Source: an uncultured Pseudomonadales bacterium (GTDB lineage Bacteria > Pseudomonadota > Gammaproteobacteria > Pseudomonadales > Cellvibrionaceae). Taken from it: DNA of 64,000 nucleotides. The translations under genes and the position numbers were made by a program. The DNA lies in assembly GCA_947488935.1 (NCBI GenBank), contig CANLBN010000002.1, positions 558,001 to 622,000 on the forward strand. Reading direction: 5' to 3'. Positions 1 through 9,518 of this stretch are shown in pieces (positions within the stretch are counted from its first letter, which is position 1; each line of letters begins with the position of its first letter). The notes beneath the pieces were generated by a model, which did no database searches, was not told the DNA's origin, and worked only from the letters and a program-made list of their open reading frames with translations.

Positions 1-267
1 TTATTTGGGCTTGGGGATCAGTTTGGCTATGGCGATTATTTTTTAGATGCCATGGGCATGTTACACGATGTACTGGTGAATAATGGCGCAAAAATAATTG
101 GCTTTTGGCCAACAGAGGGCTATGAATTTGAAGCCTCTAAAGCGTTTGATGAAACAACTAAGCAGTTTGTTGGGCTCGCTCTGGATGAAGACCAACAAGA
201 AGATCTTACTGATAGCCGAATTCAGCAGTGGTGTGAGAAGCTTAAACAGTCGCTTAATAGTGAATAA
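1..267 (+). CDS. fld: Flavodoxin, C-terminal part (gene starts before the window)
   Basis: The frame is open from base 1 and encodes the last 88 residues of a long-chain flavodoxin, a small FMN-binding electron carrier of the cytoplasm. The visible part has the FMN-loop motif GLGDQ with following aromatic residues, and the block [15 protein letters not shown], which is nearly diagnostic for FldA/FldB-type proteins of gammaproteobacteria, then the VGLALDED segment. The N-terminal phosphate loop is outside the window, so FldA and FldB cannot be told apart. It converges on cmoB with only a few bases between the stop codons and no clear terminator. Confidence 0.93.
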   Translation, partial: LFGLGDQFGYGDYFLDAMGMLHDVLVNNGAKIIGFWPTEGYEFEASKAFDETTKQFVGLALDEDQQEDLTDSRIQQWCEKLKQSLNSE

Positions 268-272
268 ATTTT

Positions 273-1244
273 TTATAGGTCGGCAATAAAGGTAGCGCGT
301 AGTGGTGCAGGGTGGCCTTCTACTGTTTTTGTGTGATCTTTGGGGTCTAAAAAATCCTGTAAGGACTGAAAGCGCATCCACTGGGTACTGCGCTGTTCTT
401 CGATAGTTGTTTTGCTGATATCTATTACAGAGGCGTTAGCGAAACCTACCTTGCTTAGCCAACTCAATAATGTGGGTGCAGAGGGCAAAAACCAGACATT
501 TCTCATCATCGCATAGCGGTCCTCAGGGACTAAGCATTCGCCCAATTTTCCATCAATAATCAGTGTTTCTAATACCAACTGCCCACCAGGTTTGAGTGTC
601 GCTTTTAACTCTCGTAGATGATCCATAGGAGAGCGACGGTGGTAAAGTACACCCATCGAAAACGTCGTATCAAAAAACTGTAAATTTTCGGGTAAGGCCT
701 CAATACCAATAGGCAATACATCGACAGGTATTTGACCCAAAAAGTGTTTGAGCATGAGAAACTGGACCACAAATCGCGGCGATGGGTCTATTCCGATAAC
801 TTGTTGGGCTGATTCACCTAACATTCGTAAGCAATGGTAACCATTACCACAACCCACATCTAAAACACGTCTATTGGCTAAGGGGTTAATATGCTTGGTC
901 ACTCGATCCCATTTCCAGTCTGAGCGCCACTCGGTGTCAATATCAATACCAAATAAGGAATAGGGGCCTTTGCGCCAAGGGATCAATTGTTCAAACAAAC
1001 CTTGAATATGTTGTTGTTGAGAACTGCTGATTTCTGAGGATATACCTATACTGACACCATGCTTTAGCTCAACTTCTTTAGCACGTAGTTCGGGTAATTG
1101 TTTGAGTGCATCGACCCACTGGTGCAAATCTCCAAAACGTTGAAAGCTTAAGCCTTGGTCAATTTGAGGGCGTAGTTGCTGTGCCCAGTCAGAGCGTTGC
1201 TCATGCTCTAAAAAACGCAGTAGAGATGCATAGTAGTTAATCAT
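273..1244 (-). CDS. cmoB: tRNA U34 carboxymethyltransferase CmoB
   Basis: CmoB transfers the carboxymethyl group of carboxy-SAM to 5-hydroxyuridine at tRNA position 34, giving the wobble base cmo5U. The Rossmann methyltransferase motif LDVGCGNGYH is present, as are the family blocks LMPWRKGP-like (LIPWRKGPYSLFG), DTEWRSDWKWDRV, MGVLYHRRSP and DPKDHTKTVEG. The frame could begin at a GTG at 1259. I prefer the ATG at 1244 because it gives 323 residues, the usual CmoB length, and starts at the same point as known homologues. It lies directly downstream of cmoA, whose product is its substrate, so the two form one operon. Confidence 0.95.
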   Translation of the reverse strand: MINYYASLLRFLEHEQRSDWAQQLRPQIDQGLSFQRFGDLHQWVDALKQLPELRAKEVELKHGVSIGISSEISSSQQQHIQGLFEQLIPWRKGPYSLFGIDIDTEWRSDWKWDRVTKHINPLANRRVLDVGCGNGYHCLRMLGESAQQVIGIDPSPRFVVQFLMLKHFLGQIPVDVLPIGIEALPENLQFFDTTFSMGVLYHRRSPMDHLRELKATLKPGGQLVLETLIIDGKLGECLVPEDRYAMMRNVWFLPSAPTLLSWLSKVGFANASVIDISKTTIEEQRSTQWMRFQSLQDFLDPKDHTKTVEGHPAPLRATFIADL

Positions 1245-1274
1245 TGATGAATATTTCACTAAAAAAGGTGGAGT

Positions 1275-2042
1275 TTAAGATTTAATAGCAATCAGTGAGG
1301 CAAATGTCATGCATTGAAACCACGTGTCGGCGCTATTAAAACCGACGGCTTTTAACCTCTCTTTATGGTATTCGAGGGTCTCTGGCTTTAGTACTTCTTC
1401 AAGTGCTGTTCTTTTTTGCGCGATTTCAAGATCGCTGTAGCCATTGGCTCGTTTGAAATTATGATAAAGATCCGTCATTAATTGCTGATGAGGCTTATCA
1501 TCGAAAACGACTTTTTCAGATAAAAGTAACACGCCATTGGGTAGTAAGCCGTCATAAATTTTTTGTAAAAGTGCTAAACGTTTCTCTAGGGGGATAAACT
1601 GCAAGGTGAAGTTTAATACCACCATTGATGAATTTTCGATGGAAACGTCTTCGATATCACTACAATATAAAGTAATGGGGGTTAGTGGTGATTCATTTTC
1701 CTTAACTGCGTTATTTGTCGAGGCGCTCACGACCTTTTCGCAGCGTGCGATCATTGCTTTTGAATTATCGACACTGATGATCTGGCAATTATCGGCTTCT
1801 ATGCCGCCACGCATTGCCAGACTTGCCGCCCCAAGAGAGGATCCCAAGTCATAACAGGTGCTGTTTGCCTGTACATAACGCCCTGCTAAATCACTAATCA
1901 TTCCCAATATAGTGTTATATCCAGGAACAGATCGCGTAATCATGTCAGGAAAGACATTAACGACCTCGTCATTAAAGCTAAAATGACTGATATCAGTAAG
2001 TTTGTTGGAATATAGCGTATCAAGAGCTGATTTGTCGGACAT
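1275..2042 (-). CDS. cmoA: Carboxy-S-adenosyl-L-methionine synthase CmoA
   Basis: CmoA converts SAM and prephenate into carboxy-SAM, the donor used by CmoB. The 255-residue protein has the class I methyltransferase fold with CYDLGSSLGAASLAM as motif I, IISVDNSKAMI as the acidic strand, VVLNFTLQFIP, and the C-terminal WFQCMTFASLIAIK block typical of CmoA. The N-terminal FNDEVVNVFPDMITRSVPGY block is also characteristic. It is the first gene of the cmoA-cmoB unit and is divergent from the response regulator gene at 2181. Confidence 0.95.
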   Translation of the reverse strand: MSDKSALDTLYSNKLTDISHFSFNDEVVNVFPDMITRSVPGYNTILGMISDLAGRYVQANSTCYDLGSSLGAASLAMRGGIEADNCQIISVDNSKAMIARCEKVVSASTNNAVKENESPLTPITLYCSDIEDVSIENSSMVVLNFTLQFIPLEKRLALLQKIYDGLLPNGVLLLSEKVVFDDKPHQQLMTDLYHNFKRANGYSDLEIAQKRTALEEVLKPETLEYHKERLKAVGFNSADTWFQCMTFASLIAIKS

Positions 2043-2180
2043 AAAGATTAAGCTTTTTAAAGAGATTAATTATAACGGTGGATAAAGCGGGGCACAATAA
2101 ATCTCTTGAACTCAGCGCATTAGTCAATATTGGTCTATTCTTAGAATTACCGATAAAGTTACTAGTTGTGATCTTCATTT

Positions 2181-3818
2181 ATGTCTACTGCAGCCTATAG
2201 CCAATTACATGTTCTCATTGTTGATGATTTCAACAGTTTTAGGCAAACCCTCAATAAAATCATGCGTGAACTAGGTTTTAAGTATGTCGATAGTGCAAAA
2301 TCTGGAGATGAGGTACTTAAGGCCTGTAAAAAAAACCATTATGATTTAATACTCTGTGACTATAATTTAGGTAAGGGGAAAAATGGCCAACAGGTCTTAG
2401 AAGAGCTCCGCAAGGCCAAGCGTATAAGAGCCCAAGATATATTTATTCTACTGTCTGCTGAGACGAGCCGTAATGTTGTGATGTCGGCTTACGATTGTGA
2501 GCCCGATGCCTACCTAACCAAACCGATATCGACAAAAACAATAGAACAACGCCTAAAAAGGTTGCTAAATAAGCGTAAAGAATTGCTAGATATTTATACA
2601 ACCTTAAATAAAGCCGATAAAAACACAGCCATTACACAATTAGAAAAAAAAGTAGCTGATAAATCGCGCTACAGTATGGATTGTCAAAAACTATTAACAG
2701 ATCTCTACATAGAAACTCAACAATTTGAAAAAGCAGAGATGATATGCCGCACTACATTAGAGGTAAGGGCGCTTGAGTGGGCACAAGTTGGACTTGCCCG
2801 AATACAGTTAGCCCAAGGTAATGCTGAAAAGGCCATCGAATGGTTAAAAGATATTATTAAAGCAAGGCCTGCTTGTATGAAAGCTTATGATATTTTGGCC
2901 CAAGCATATCAAGCGATTAATAATAATGAACAACTACAAAACATATTTGAGCAAGCTGTTGAGGTCTCTCCAATGTCACTTAATAGGCAATTGTCATTGG
3001 CTGAGGTAGCGATGGGGAATGGTGATGCAGAAATAGCAGCACATGCATATCGTAAAACATTACGGTATGGCGCCAATACGGCGCATTTTAATACTCGAAA
3101 TCAAATGAATTTTGCAAAATCAGCTATCCGGTTTTTTGAACAAGATCCAGATAAGGCCAATGACATTGCGCAAGAGGCTATGAAGACTTTATCAATGATT
3201 GATGATAAAGACGAGGTGAACCCAGAAACTAAAATGCTCGCTAAAATTTATTCAAGCCAAATATTAGGTTTACAGAAATTAAATAAAAAATCTAAAGAGA
3301 TTATTCAGCCTATTTTGGATTCTTTAAAAAAGCAAGAGAATGTATCCTCTGATATTGAAGTAGAGGTTGTTAATAGTCACATCTGTAATCAGCAATTTGA
3401 TATCGCTGTACTTAAGTCCAAAGAATTACTTAAAAAATATAGCGATAACCAATCTGTGTTAGAAAAAATAGATTACTTAATGTCTGAGCCTGTCAGTGAA
3501 AAGGGAAAAGCTATGTTGCAAGAAGAGAATAAAAAGGGAATAGGCTTATATAAAGCAAAAAATAATCGTGCTGCGATTGCATGTTTTGGCCGCTTAGAAA
3601 AAAAGTACCCGCGTTTTACCGCTGTAAAATTGAACCTTGTGCAAGCAATGATAGGGCATATGAAAGATGTTGGTAAAGATCCTGCCAGCATTGCTCGGTG
3701 TACAGAAATACTTGCATTCCTTAAAAAGCATATAAAAGGTGACGATATCCATTTTCATCGTTGTCAACAACTGCAAAGTATGTTGAGTGCCATGCTTATC
3801 AGTAAAGGAGTTAAATAA
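2181..3818 (+). CDS. Response regulator with C-terminal TPR repeats
   Basis: A 545-residue cytoplasmic protein. Residues about 8-125 are a CheY-like receiver: VLIVDD supplies the acidic pair, ILCDYN the phospho-accepting aspartate, and LTKP the conserved lysine. The rest is helical, with several TPR units (for example around residues 170-300 and 435-480) and no DNA-binding or enzymatic domain, so output is probably by protein-protein contact. The stop codon overlaps the ATG of the next gene by one base, which indicates translational coupling with the small histidine kinase. The phosphorylation partner and the target are not known from sequence. Confidence 0.85.
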   Translation: MSTAAYSQLHVLIVDDFNSFRQTLNKIMRELGFKYVDSAKSGDEVLKACKKNHYDLILCDYNLGKGKNGQQVLEELRKAKRIRAQDIFILLSAETSRNVVMSAYDCEPDAYLTKPISTKTIEQRLKRLLNKRKELLDIYTTLNKADKNTAITQLEKKVADKSRYSMDCQKLLTDLYIETQQFEKAEMICRTTLEVRALEWAQVGLARIQLAQGNAEKAIEWLKDIIKARPACMKAYDILAQAYQAINNNEQLQNIFEQAVEVSPMSLNRQLSLAEVAMGNGDAEIAAHAYRKTLRYGANTAHFNTRNQMNFAKSAIRFFEQDPDKANDIAQEAMKTLSMIDDKDEVNPETKMLAKIYSSQILGLQKLNKKSKEIIQPILDSLKKQENVSSDIEVEVVNSHICNQQFDIAVLKSKELLKKYSDNQSVLEKIDYLMSEPVSEKGKAMLQEENKKGIGLYKAKNNRAAIACFGRLEKKYPRFTAVKLNLVQAMIGHMKDVGKDPASIARCTEILAFLKKHIKGDDIHFHRCQQLQSMLSAMLISKGVK

Positions 3819-4564
3819 TGTCCGATATGTATGATATGGATGAATTCATGAAAGAAGCACTACCTTCTAGTAGTAGCCAATCGAGTGACGACCAATTAGA
3901 CTTTTCATTTGTTTTAGCATCTAGTGTCCATGATATGAAAAATTCATTGTCCATGCTGTTGGGGTCGTTAGAAGAAATGATACAGGAGTCATCGCCGCAG
4001 AATGATGATCAAAAAAATCATATCTCTATATTGCAATACGAAGCGTCGCGCATTAATTCGGAGTTGATACAGTTGTTAAATATTTATCGACTACAGAATA
4101 AAAGCTTGCCTTTTAGTATCGATGAGAACTATGTTGTTGAGACATTTGAAGATCAAGTTGCTAGAAATGATGTATTGTTTAAAACGAAAAATATCGAAGT
4201 TATTATAGATTGTGATGATGATCTTGTGTGGTTTTATGATAATGAACTACTGGGAAACGTTATTCATAATATCCTCATTAATTCCTCTCGCTATGCGAAA
4301 TCTAAAATAAAATTATCGGCAAAGTGTAAGGGCGATCGCTTATCGATAAATATTGAGGATGATGGCTTTGGCTTTCCTGATTTTATGCTGCAAGCAGCAT
4401 TGCCTGAAAATAATAAAAACAGTAGTGCAGATAGCACTCGATTAGGACTATTTTTTGCGGCAAAAATTGCCAGCTTTCATAAGCAAGGTGACAATAGAGG
4501 TGAGATAGAGTTATCCAATGGAGGTAGTTTAAATGGAGGCGTTTTCACTATTATTTTACCTTAG
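3818..4564 (+). CDS. Small soluble sensor histidine kinase
   Basis: A 248-residue kinase core without membrane segments or a recognisable sensor domain. The H-box is SSVHDMKNSLSML (about residues 32-44). The N-box NVIHNILINSSRYA, the G1 motif DDGFGFP and the G2-like RLGLFFAAKIASFH identify the HATPase_c domain. The HD-KNS form of the H-box resembles the HisKA variants found beside TPR response regulators. It is coupled to the upstream receiver-TPR gene through a TAATG overlap, so that protein is the likely partner. The input signal is unknown. It converges on nadB. Confidence 0.82.
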   Translation: MSDMYDMDEFMKEALPSSSSQSSDDQLDFSFVLASSVHDMKNSLSMLLGSLEEMIQESSPQNDDQKNHISILQYEASRINSELIQLLNIYRLQNKSLPFSIDENYVVETFEDQVARNDVLFKTKNIEVIIDCDDDLVWFYDNELLGNVIHNILINSSRYAKSKIKLSAKCKGDRLSINIEDDGFGFPDFMLQAALPENNKNSSADSTRLGLFFAAKIASFHKQGDNRGEIELSNGGSLNGGVFTIILP

Positions 4565-4574
4565 CTAAAATCGC

Positions 4575-6200
4575 TCACTCGAGCTTATCAACAATAATGT
4601 TTTGCGCAGCAAAATTTGTAGGGACTAGTATTGTGTCTCGAGCAATGCGCCCCAAATTAGGATAATCTAGAGAGTAGTGTAGACCTCTGCTTTCTTTTCG
4701 CTCCATTGCCGAACGTATAATTAATTGGGCAACCGTTGTTAAGTTGCGCAATTCGATCAAATCATTTCCTACTTTATAGTTGCTATAATAATCGGCTATT
4801 TCTCTTTGCAGTAGTTTAATTCTGTGTTGGGCGCGTTCAAGCCTTTTTTGTGTGCGAACAATACCGACATAATCCCACATGAATCGTCGTAACTCATCCC
4901 AATTATGTGCGATAACAACGTCTTCATCGGAATCTTTAACTCTTGATTCATCCCACTCTTTGGGTGTGTCGGTTTCATCAATTAGCGCAATGTTTTGTTG
5001 AATATGTTCGGCCGCAGAGCGGGCATAAACAATACACTCAAGCAGTGAATTGCTCGCCATACGATTAGCACCGTGCAGGCCAGTAAAGGATGTCTCACCA
5101 ATAGCGTATAAATTGAGTAGGTCAGTTTGCCCATTTTTATCAACCATAATGCCACCACAGGTATAATGGGCCGCAGGTACAACGGGTATGGGGTCTTTAG
5201 TAATATCAATACCGTAAGTTAGGCAACTTTCTTTAACATTTGGAAAGTGAGTATCAATAAACTCCTTTGGTTTATGGCTGATATCGAGATACAAATGGTC
5301 ACAGCCTAGACGCTTAATTTCGTGGTCAATTGCCCGGGCTACTATATCTCTAGGCGCAAGTTCTTTTTGCGAGTCAAAGCGATGCATAAATCGCTCACCA
5401 TTGGGAAGCGTTAAGTAAGCGCCTTCACCCCTAAGAGCCTCGGTTAATAAAACAGTCTTTGCTTTAGGGTGATATAAACAAGTTGGGTGAAATTGATTAA
5501 ATTCCATATTCGCAATACGGCACCCAGAGCGCCAAGCCATCGCAATGCCATCACCGCTAGCACCATCTGGATTACTGGTGTAAAGGTAGGCTTTACTGGC
5601 ACCTCCTGTGGCTAAAATCACAATCTTTGCTTGAAATGTAGAAACTCTATCTTGTTCACGACTATATACATAGGCACCACTACAGCGAAGCCTTTTACTC
5701 GATGCATCTGCCTGCTGGATGAGGTCAACTGCAATGTGTTGCTCAAATAAATCAATATTATCAGAGCTCTTAATTCGCTCTATTAAAGTGCTATGAACTT
5801 CCTTGCCTGTCGCATCAGTACTATGGATGATCCTTCTGTGGCTATGTCCGCCTTCTTTAGTGAGGTGGAAGTCATCATTGTTTTCATTTCGGGTAAAATT
5901 AACCCCCTGCTCAATTAGCCATGCAATAGCATCGGCACTGTTTTCAACGGTAAATTTCACGGCATCTGGATGACATAAGCCACCACCAGCTTTAATGGTG
6001 TCCTTTACATGGTCATCGATAGAGTCTTTATTGTCGAGCACAGCGGCAATACCACCTTGTGCATACCAGGTGGAGCCGTCCTGTAGTCTATTTTTGCTCA
6101 AAACAGCAATTTTTGCGTGTTTAGAGAGGTTAAGAGCTAATGCAAGACCAGCAGCTCCGCTACCAATGATAAGAATGTCGTGACGAAAATAGTGATTCAT
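4575..6200 (-). CDS. nadB: L-aspartate oxidase NadB
   Basis: NadB oxidises L-aspartate to iminoaspartate with FAD, the first step of de novo NAD synthesis. The 541-residue protein begins with the FAD-binding GxGxxG motif ([13 protein letters not shown]). It carries the succinate dehydrogenase/fumarate reductase family blocks [43 protein letters not shown], and [12 protein letters not shown] near the FAD-binding end. Full length compared with other NadB proteins. It is divergent from the sigma factor gene, an arrangement common in Pseudomonas-like genomes. Confidence 0.96.
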   Translation of the reverse strand: MNHYFRHDILIIGSGAAGLALALNLSKHAKIAVLSKNRLQDGSTWYAQGGIAAVLDNKDSIDDHVKDTIKAGGGLCHPDAVKFTVENSADAIAWLIEQGVNFTRNENNDDFHLTKEGGHSHRRIIHSTDATGKEVHSTLIERIKSSDNIDLFEQHIAVDLIQQADASSKRLRCSGAYVYSREQDRVSTFQAKIVILATGGASKAYLYTSNPDGASGDGIAMAWRSGCRIANMEFNQFHPTCLYHPKAKTVLLTEALRGEGAYLTLPNGERFMHRFDSQKELAPRDIVARAIDHEIKRLGCDHLYLDISHKPKEFIDTHFPNVKESCLTYGIDITKDPIPVVPAAHYTCGGIMVDKNGQTDLLNLYAIGETSFTGLHGANRMASNSLLECIVYARSAAEHIQQNIALIDETDTPKEWDESRVKDSDEDVVIAHNWDELRRFMWDYVGIVRTQKRLERAQHRIKLLQREIADYYSNYKVGNDLIELRNLTTVAQLIIRSAMERKESRGLHYSLDYPNLGRIARDTILVPTNFAAQNIIVDKLE

Positions 6201-6254
6201 TGTTAAACTACTAGGTTATATTTGGGCAATACGAAAAACGCAGTATAGCACTTT

Positions 6255-6282
6255 GGAACTTATGGGGATAAAGTGCGTCAGA
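6255..6282 (+). promoter_or_regulatory. Sigma-E/AlgU-type promoter upstream of the sigma factor gene
   Basis: GGAACTT at 6255-6261 and TCAGA at 6278-6282 are separated by 16 bases. This matches the extracytoplasmic stress sigma factor consensus (GAACTT, 16-17 bases, TCTGA or similar) with one mismatch in the -10. It lies about 115 bases before the sigma factor start and implies autoregulation, as known for rpoE/algU. Confidence 0.7.
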
Positions 6283-6398
6283 GCTTCGGAATAAAAACCA
6301 TTATTATTCGTATCAATGTATTACCGAATTGTGTATTGGTCATTAAGAATAAAAACTTGGTCACCTACTTTTATAAAAGAGATAGTTAGGGAGTGCAT

Positions 6399-6983
6399 AT
6401 GGCCGCGCAGAAAGCGCCGGATACTGATCAACAATTGGTTAAACGGGTTCAACAGGGGGATAAGCGAGCATTTGATTTGCTCGTGTTAAAGTACCAGCAT
6501 AAGATAATTTCTGTTGTACATCGCTATGTGCGCGATTCAGCAGATGTTCACGATGTTGTTCAAGAGGCTTTTATTAAAGCTTATAGGGCGCTTGCCAATT
6601 TTCGTGGTGATAGCGCTTTTTATACTTGGATGTATCGTATTGCCATTAACACGGCTAAAAATCATTTAATATCTCGTGGCCGTAGGCCACCTGCAACAGA
6701 TGTAGATGTTGAAGATGCTGAGCATTTTGTAGGTAATGATAACCTCAAAGACTTTAACACCCCTGAAAGTAGTTTGTTTTGTGATCAATTGCAGGCAGCG
6801 GTAGAAAATGCTATTACTAACCTTCCAGAAGATTTACGCACAGCGGTTACGTTGAGAGAAATGGAAGGCCTTAGCTACGAAGAGATCGCTGAGATCATGA
6901 AGTGCCCCGTTGGCACCGTAAGGTCTAGAATCTTCAGGGCTCGTGAGGCAATAGATAAAATTGTCAAACCTCTAATGTCCTAA
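6399..6983 (+). CDS. rpoE: RNA polymerase sigma-E factor (RpoE/AlgU)
   Basis: An ECF sigma factor of 194 residues that directs the envelope stress response. Region 2 contains FDLLVLKYQHKI, VVQEAFIKAYRAL and FYTWMYRIAINTAKN. Region 4 contains LPEDLRTAVTLREMEGLSYEEIAEIM and GTVRSRIFRAREAI. An upstream GTG at 6393 is in frame, but the ribosome binding site GGGAG (6388-6392) directly abuts it and is ideally placed, six bases away, for the ATG at 6399, which I take as the start. Downstream lie its anti-sigma factor, the anti-sigma partner and the periplasmic protease, in the same order as algU-mucABCD. Confidence 0.97.
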   Translation: MAAQKAPDTDQQLVKRVQQGDKRAFDLLVLKYQHKIISVVHRYVRDSADVHDVVQEAFIKAYRALANFRGDSAFYTWMYRIAINTAKNHLISRGRRPPATDVDVEDAEHFVGNDNLKDFNTPESSLFCDQLQAAVENAITNLPEDLRTAVTLREMEGLSYEEIAEIMKCPVGTVRSRIFRAREAIDKIVKPLMS

Positions 6984-7073
6984 GGTTAGGTTATTCTAGC
7001 TTATAAAGAGTAGGTATATAGTTCAGTACTATTGAATATATTAAAAATACATATGTTTTTTTGATCTTTCTGT

Positions 7074-7100
7074 GAACTTTGTCGTATGTACCTAGTCATA
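7074..7100 (+). promoter_or_regulatory. Candidate second sigma-E-type promoter before the anti-sigma gene
   Basis: GAACTT at 7074-7079 and TCATA at 7096-7100 have 16 bases between them, the same spacing as the promoter at 6255. It lies in the 158-base gap between the sigma factor and its anti-sigma factor, about 40 bases before the latter's start. The -10 match is weaker, so this could be chance. Confidence 0.4.
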
Positions 7101-7141
7101 AACATGAAATCACTATATAAATAATTTTTTGGTATCTATTT

Positions 7142-7795
7142 ATGTCATCAACTGATCAAACTGCCGAGCAAAAAATAAACGAATCTTTATCTGCAATGCT
7201 AGATGGAGAAGCTTCTGATATGGAAGTTAGACGTATCCTCAAATCTGAAGATGCTGAGTTAGCGAAGCGATGGCAGCGATACCAGCTTGCTAGTGCTGCT
7301 ATTCGCAAAGAAGCGGATTCAGGCTTTGGGTCTATTGACCTATCTGCCGCTATCTCAGAGGCCATTGATAATGAGCCTGAATTGTCTGCAAATACAGTCG
7401 ATGCTGATGTAGATACTGTCAAGAGTAAAGGTAAAATTGTGAACCTTTGGTCCAATATTGGGCGATTTGCAGTAGCGGCCTCTGTCGCAGGTGCCGTTGT
7501 TGTTGGTGTGCAGTTTAGCCCAAATGATACAGCAACGAATATTGCTACTGCACCAGAAACACCTGTTGCTCCTGTATCATCTGGACAGCCTGACTTAGGT
7601 GTTGATACAACTGTACGAGTTGTTGGGCAAGAGTCAAAGCCAGCACAAATAATTTTGAACGAAGAAACAAAAAAGCGAGTACAAGAGGGCTTAGAGCAAG
7701 AAGCGCAGCGTTTAATACGTGAGCATGCTGAAAATGCCGCTCAAAATACTCAAAATGGCGTTACACCATTTGTGAGAGTTCCGGATGGTGAATAA
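7142..7795 (+). CDS. rseA: Anti-sigma-E factor (RseA/MucA family)
   Basis: A 217-residue single-pass inner-membrane protein that holds the sigma factor inactive. The N-terminal cytoplasmic RseA domain is recognisable by INESLSAMLDGEASDMEVRR and the downstream LAKRWQRYQLASAAIR block. A hydrophobic stretch at about residues 108-123 (FAVAASVAGAVVVGVQF) is the membrane segment, followed by a low-complexity Ala/Pro/Thr/Val periplasmic region. The gap to the sigma gene (158 bases) is longer than usual and may carry its own promoter. By family knowledge, DegS/AlgW-type cleavage of the periplasmic part releases the sigma factor. No algW gene is in the window. Confidence 0.92.
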   Translation: MSSTDQTAEQKINESLSAMLDGEASDMEVRRILKSEDAELAKRWQRYQLASAAIRKEADSGFGSIDLSAAISEAIDNEPELSANTVDADVDTVKSKGKIVNLWSNIGRFAVAASVAGAVVVGVQFSPNDTATNIATAPETPVAPVSSGQPDLGVDTTVRVVGQESKPAQIILNEETKKRVQEGLEQEAQRLIREHAENAAQNTQNGVTPFVRVPDGE

Positions 7796-7886
7796 TACTT
7801 ACAATTGCACTGTGTAGGAATTACACCGTAGTGATTAAACGTATTAAGTAGTACTATAAGCTCATACTTTATCTTTGGGCTGATTA

Positions 7887-8906
7887 ATGCCAAAACATTT
7901 ATTACTGACTCTAATTTTGCTCTTCATAGCTGTTAATAGTTATGGGGAGCAAACTGCATTAGTTGAAAAAAAGCACTTAAGTAATGACAGTGCTCGCCCG
8001 CTTATCAAGCCAGTTAACGAATCTACGTTAACGACCCAGTCAAAATTAAATTCATCAATACCCGTCGCTATTGACTCTTTAGCAAGCCTATTTAAAGTAA
8101 TGGCAGAGGCCAACCGATCTATCGATTTTCATAGTCTGATGACCTATGAGGCCAACGGCTTTATTACAACATATAGGCTGGCTCATAACATTAAAGATAA
8201 TGTAGTCGAAGAGCAGCTAATATTTATGGATGGGCCACGCCGCCAAGTGGTTAGGCGACAAAAATTAAATGCTTGTCTAAATGGCGAGACGCGCTGGGGG
8301 CTTTGGCCCACCAATCCGTCAGATAATACCTTGACCGCTTATACGCTAAAATCGAGCAAATCCGAGCGAATTGCTGATCGTGAGGCGATAGTATTTGAAA
8401 TCTTACCTAAAGATAATCTAAGGTATGCTTATCAATACAGTATTGATAAGGAGACAGGCCTTCTATTACGTGCAGTTACTTATCATGATTCGGTGATTAT
8501 TGAGCGATTACAAACAGTTGCTATCGATCTTTTGTATGCGGACACGGCATTAGATATTACTGATGAGCCGGACTATCTCTGGCGTGTTCCAGAGGCCGAA
8601 CCTTGCCACACACAGCAGTTTGAGCCTGCATGGAAAGTATCATGGTTGCCGGAGGGCTTTGTTTCTGGAGGTAACCGCATTACTACTCAGGGTGAGCAAG
8701 TATTAATGTTTACTGATGGCTTAGTCTCTATATCAGTATTTATTATTGGTCGTAGTAATAATAAATTAAAAAAAGCAACCGCACAGCATGGGGCCACGGT
8801 AGTTGTTATTAGTTCTGAGCCGTCATCTGATAAAAGCATCGCTATTGTAGGAGAGGTTCCTATAGAAACCGCACGTCGAATTGCCGTTTCAGTTAAACCT
8901 ATTTGA
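7887..8906 (+). CDS. rseB: Periplasmic sigma-E regulator RseB/MucB
   Basis: A 339-residue secreted protein whose first 20 residues form a signal peptide (HLLLTLILLFIAVNSYG) ending near GEQ. The MucB/RseB N-terminal lipid-binding-like domain follows (SIDFHSLMTYEANGFITTYRLAH, then EEQLIFMDGPRRQVVRR), and the C-terminal domain has WKVSWLPEGFVSGG. RseB protects the anti-sigma factor from proteolysis and senses envelope lipids in characterised systems. It is the third gene of the stress locus. Length agrees with the family. Confidence 0.93.
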   Translation: MPKHLLLTLILLFIAVNSYGEQTALVEKKHLSNDSARPLIKPVNESTLTTQSKLNSSIPVAIDSLASLFKVMAEANRSIDFHSLMTYEANGFITTYRLAHNIKDNVVEEQLIFMDGPRRQVVRRQKLNACLNGETRWGLWPTNPSDNTLTAYTLKSSKSERIADREAIVFEILPKDNLRYAYQYSIDKETGLLLRAVTYHDSVIIERLQTVAIDLLYADTALDITDEPDYLWRVPEAEPCHTQQFEPAWKVSWLPEGFVSGGNRITTQGEQVLMFTDGLVSISVFIIGRSNNKLKKATAQHGATVVVISSEPSSDKSIAIVGEVPIETARRIAVSVKPI

Positions 8907-8975
8907 TTTGTTCGGTGTATAAACCTTTAGATAAAATATTTTCAAACTAATTTTTTATTGGTGGGTCTACTAATT

Positions 8976-9464
8976 ATGTTAAAAGAGCAAGCAAGAGTGG
9001 TAGCAGTAGAGAATAATGCTATATGGGTAGAAACTATACAGTTATCTACCTGTGGTTCTTGTGTTGCCAAAAAAGGCTGTGGCCAAGCATTGCTTGCAGG
9101 TTTAGGCGCAAAGCCTAATTATTTGCGTGTTTTACTCGATAATAATCACCCATCATCGCGCTACCGGTTAAATCAATTGATAACTATCGGTTTGCCTGAG
9201 AGTATTGTTGTTAAGGCATCTCTATTTTTATATTTGTTACCGTTGATTTTATTAATGTTGTTTGGAGCCATTACACAATATTATTATAACAATGAATTAT
9301 TAATTATTTTCATGGCAAGCTTAGGCCTATTTTTTGGTGGATTACTAATCAGGTTTTTTTCAGACAAATATAAAGATGATCAGCGTTTCCAACCCAAAGT
9401 AGTTGAAGAAGAGCCGCTCACTATTGTAAATAACAGTGATCTGACTTATGAGTCAACACGATAA
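8976..9464 (+). CDS. rseC: SoxR-reducing/RseC family membrane protein
   Basis: A 162-residue inner-membrane protein with two transmembrane segments (about LFLYLLPLILLMLFGAI and IIFMASLGLFFGGLLI). Before them is a cysteine cluster, CGSCVAKKGCG, as in RseC/MucC proteins. An in-frame TTG at 8958 and a GTG at 8961 are possible starts. The ATG at 8976 fits both the family N-terminus (EQARVVAVE) and a GGTGGG ribosome binding site about ten bases upstream. RseC has been linked to thiamine synthesis and SoxR reduction in other bacteria; its role in sigma-E control is minor. Confidence 0.9.
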   Translation: MLKEQARVVAVENNAIWVETIQLSTCGSCVAKKGCGQALLAGLGAKPNYLRVLLDNNHPSSRYRLNQLITIGLPESIVVKASLFLYLLPLILLMLFGAITQYYYNNELLIIFMASLGLFFGGLLIRFFSDKYKDDQRFQPKVVEEEPLTIVNNSDLTYESTR

Positions 9465-9518
9465 ACTAAATTCTTATTCATTGATTAATGAGCCGGTAAT
9501 ATTAACGAGGAAGTATAT

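Noticed and set aside
61..381. Minus-strand 106-codon frame over flavodoxin and cmoB ends
   Set aside because: It covers two real genes and shows no domain; a shadow frame.
2140..2165. A LacI-operator-like TTACCGATAAAGT before the receiver-TPR gene
   Set aside because: Only one half matches and the context is unrelated to sugar use; probably chance.
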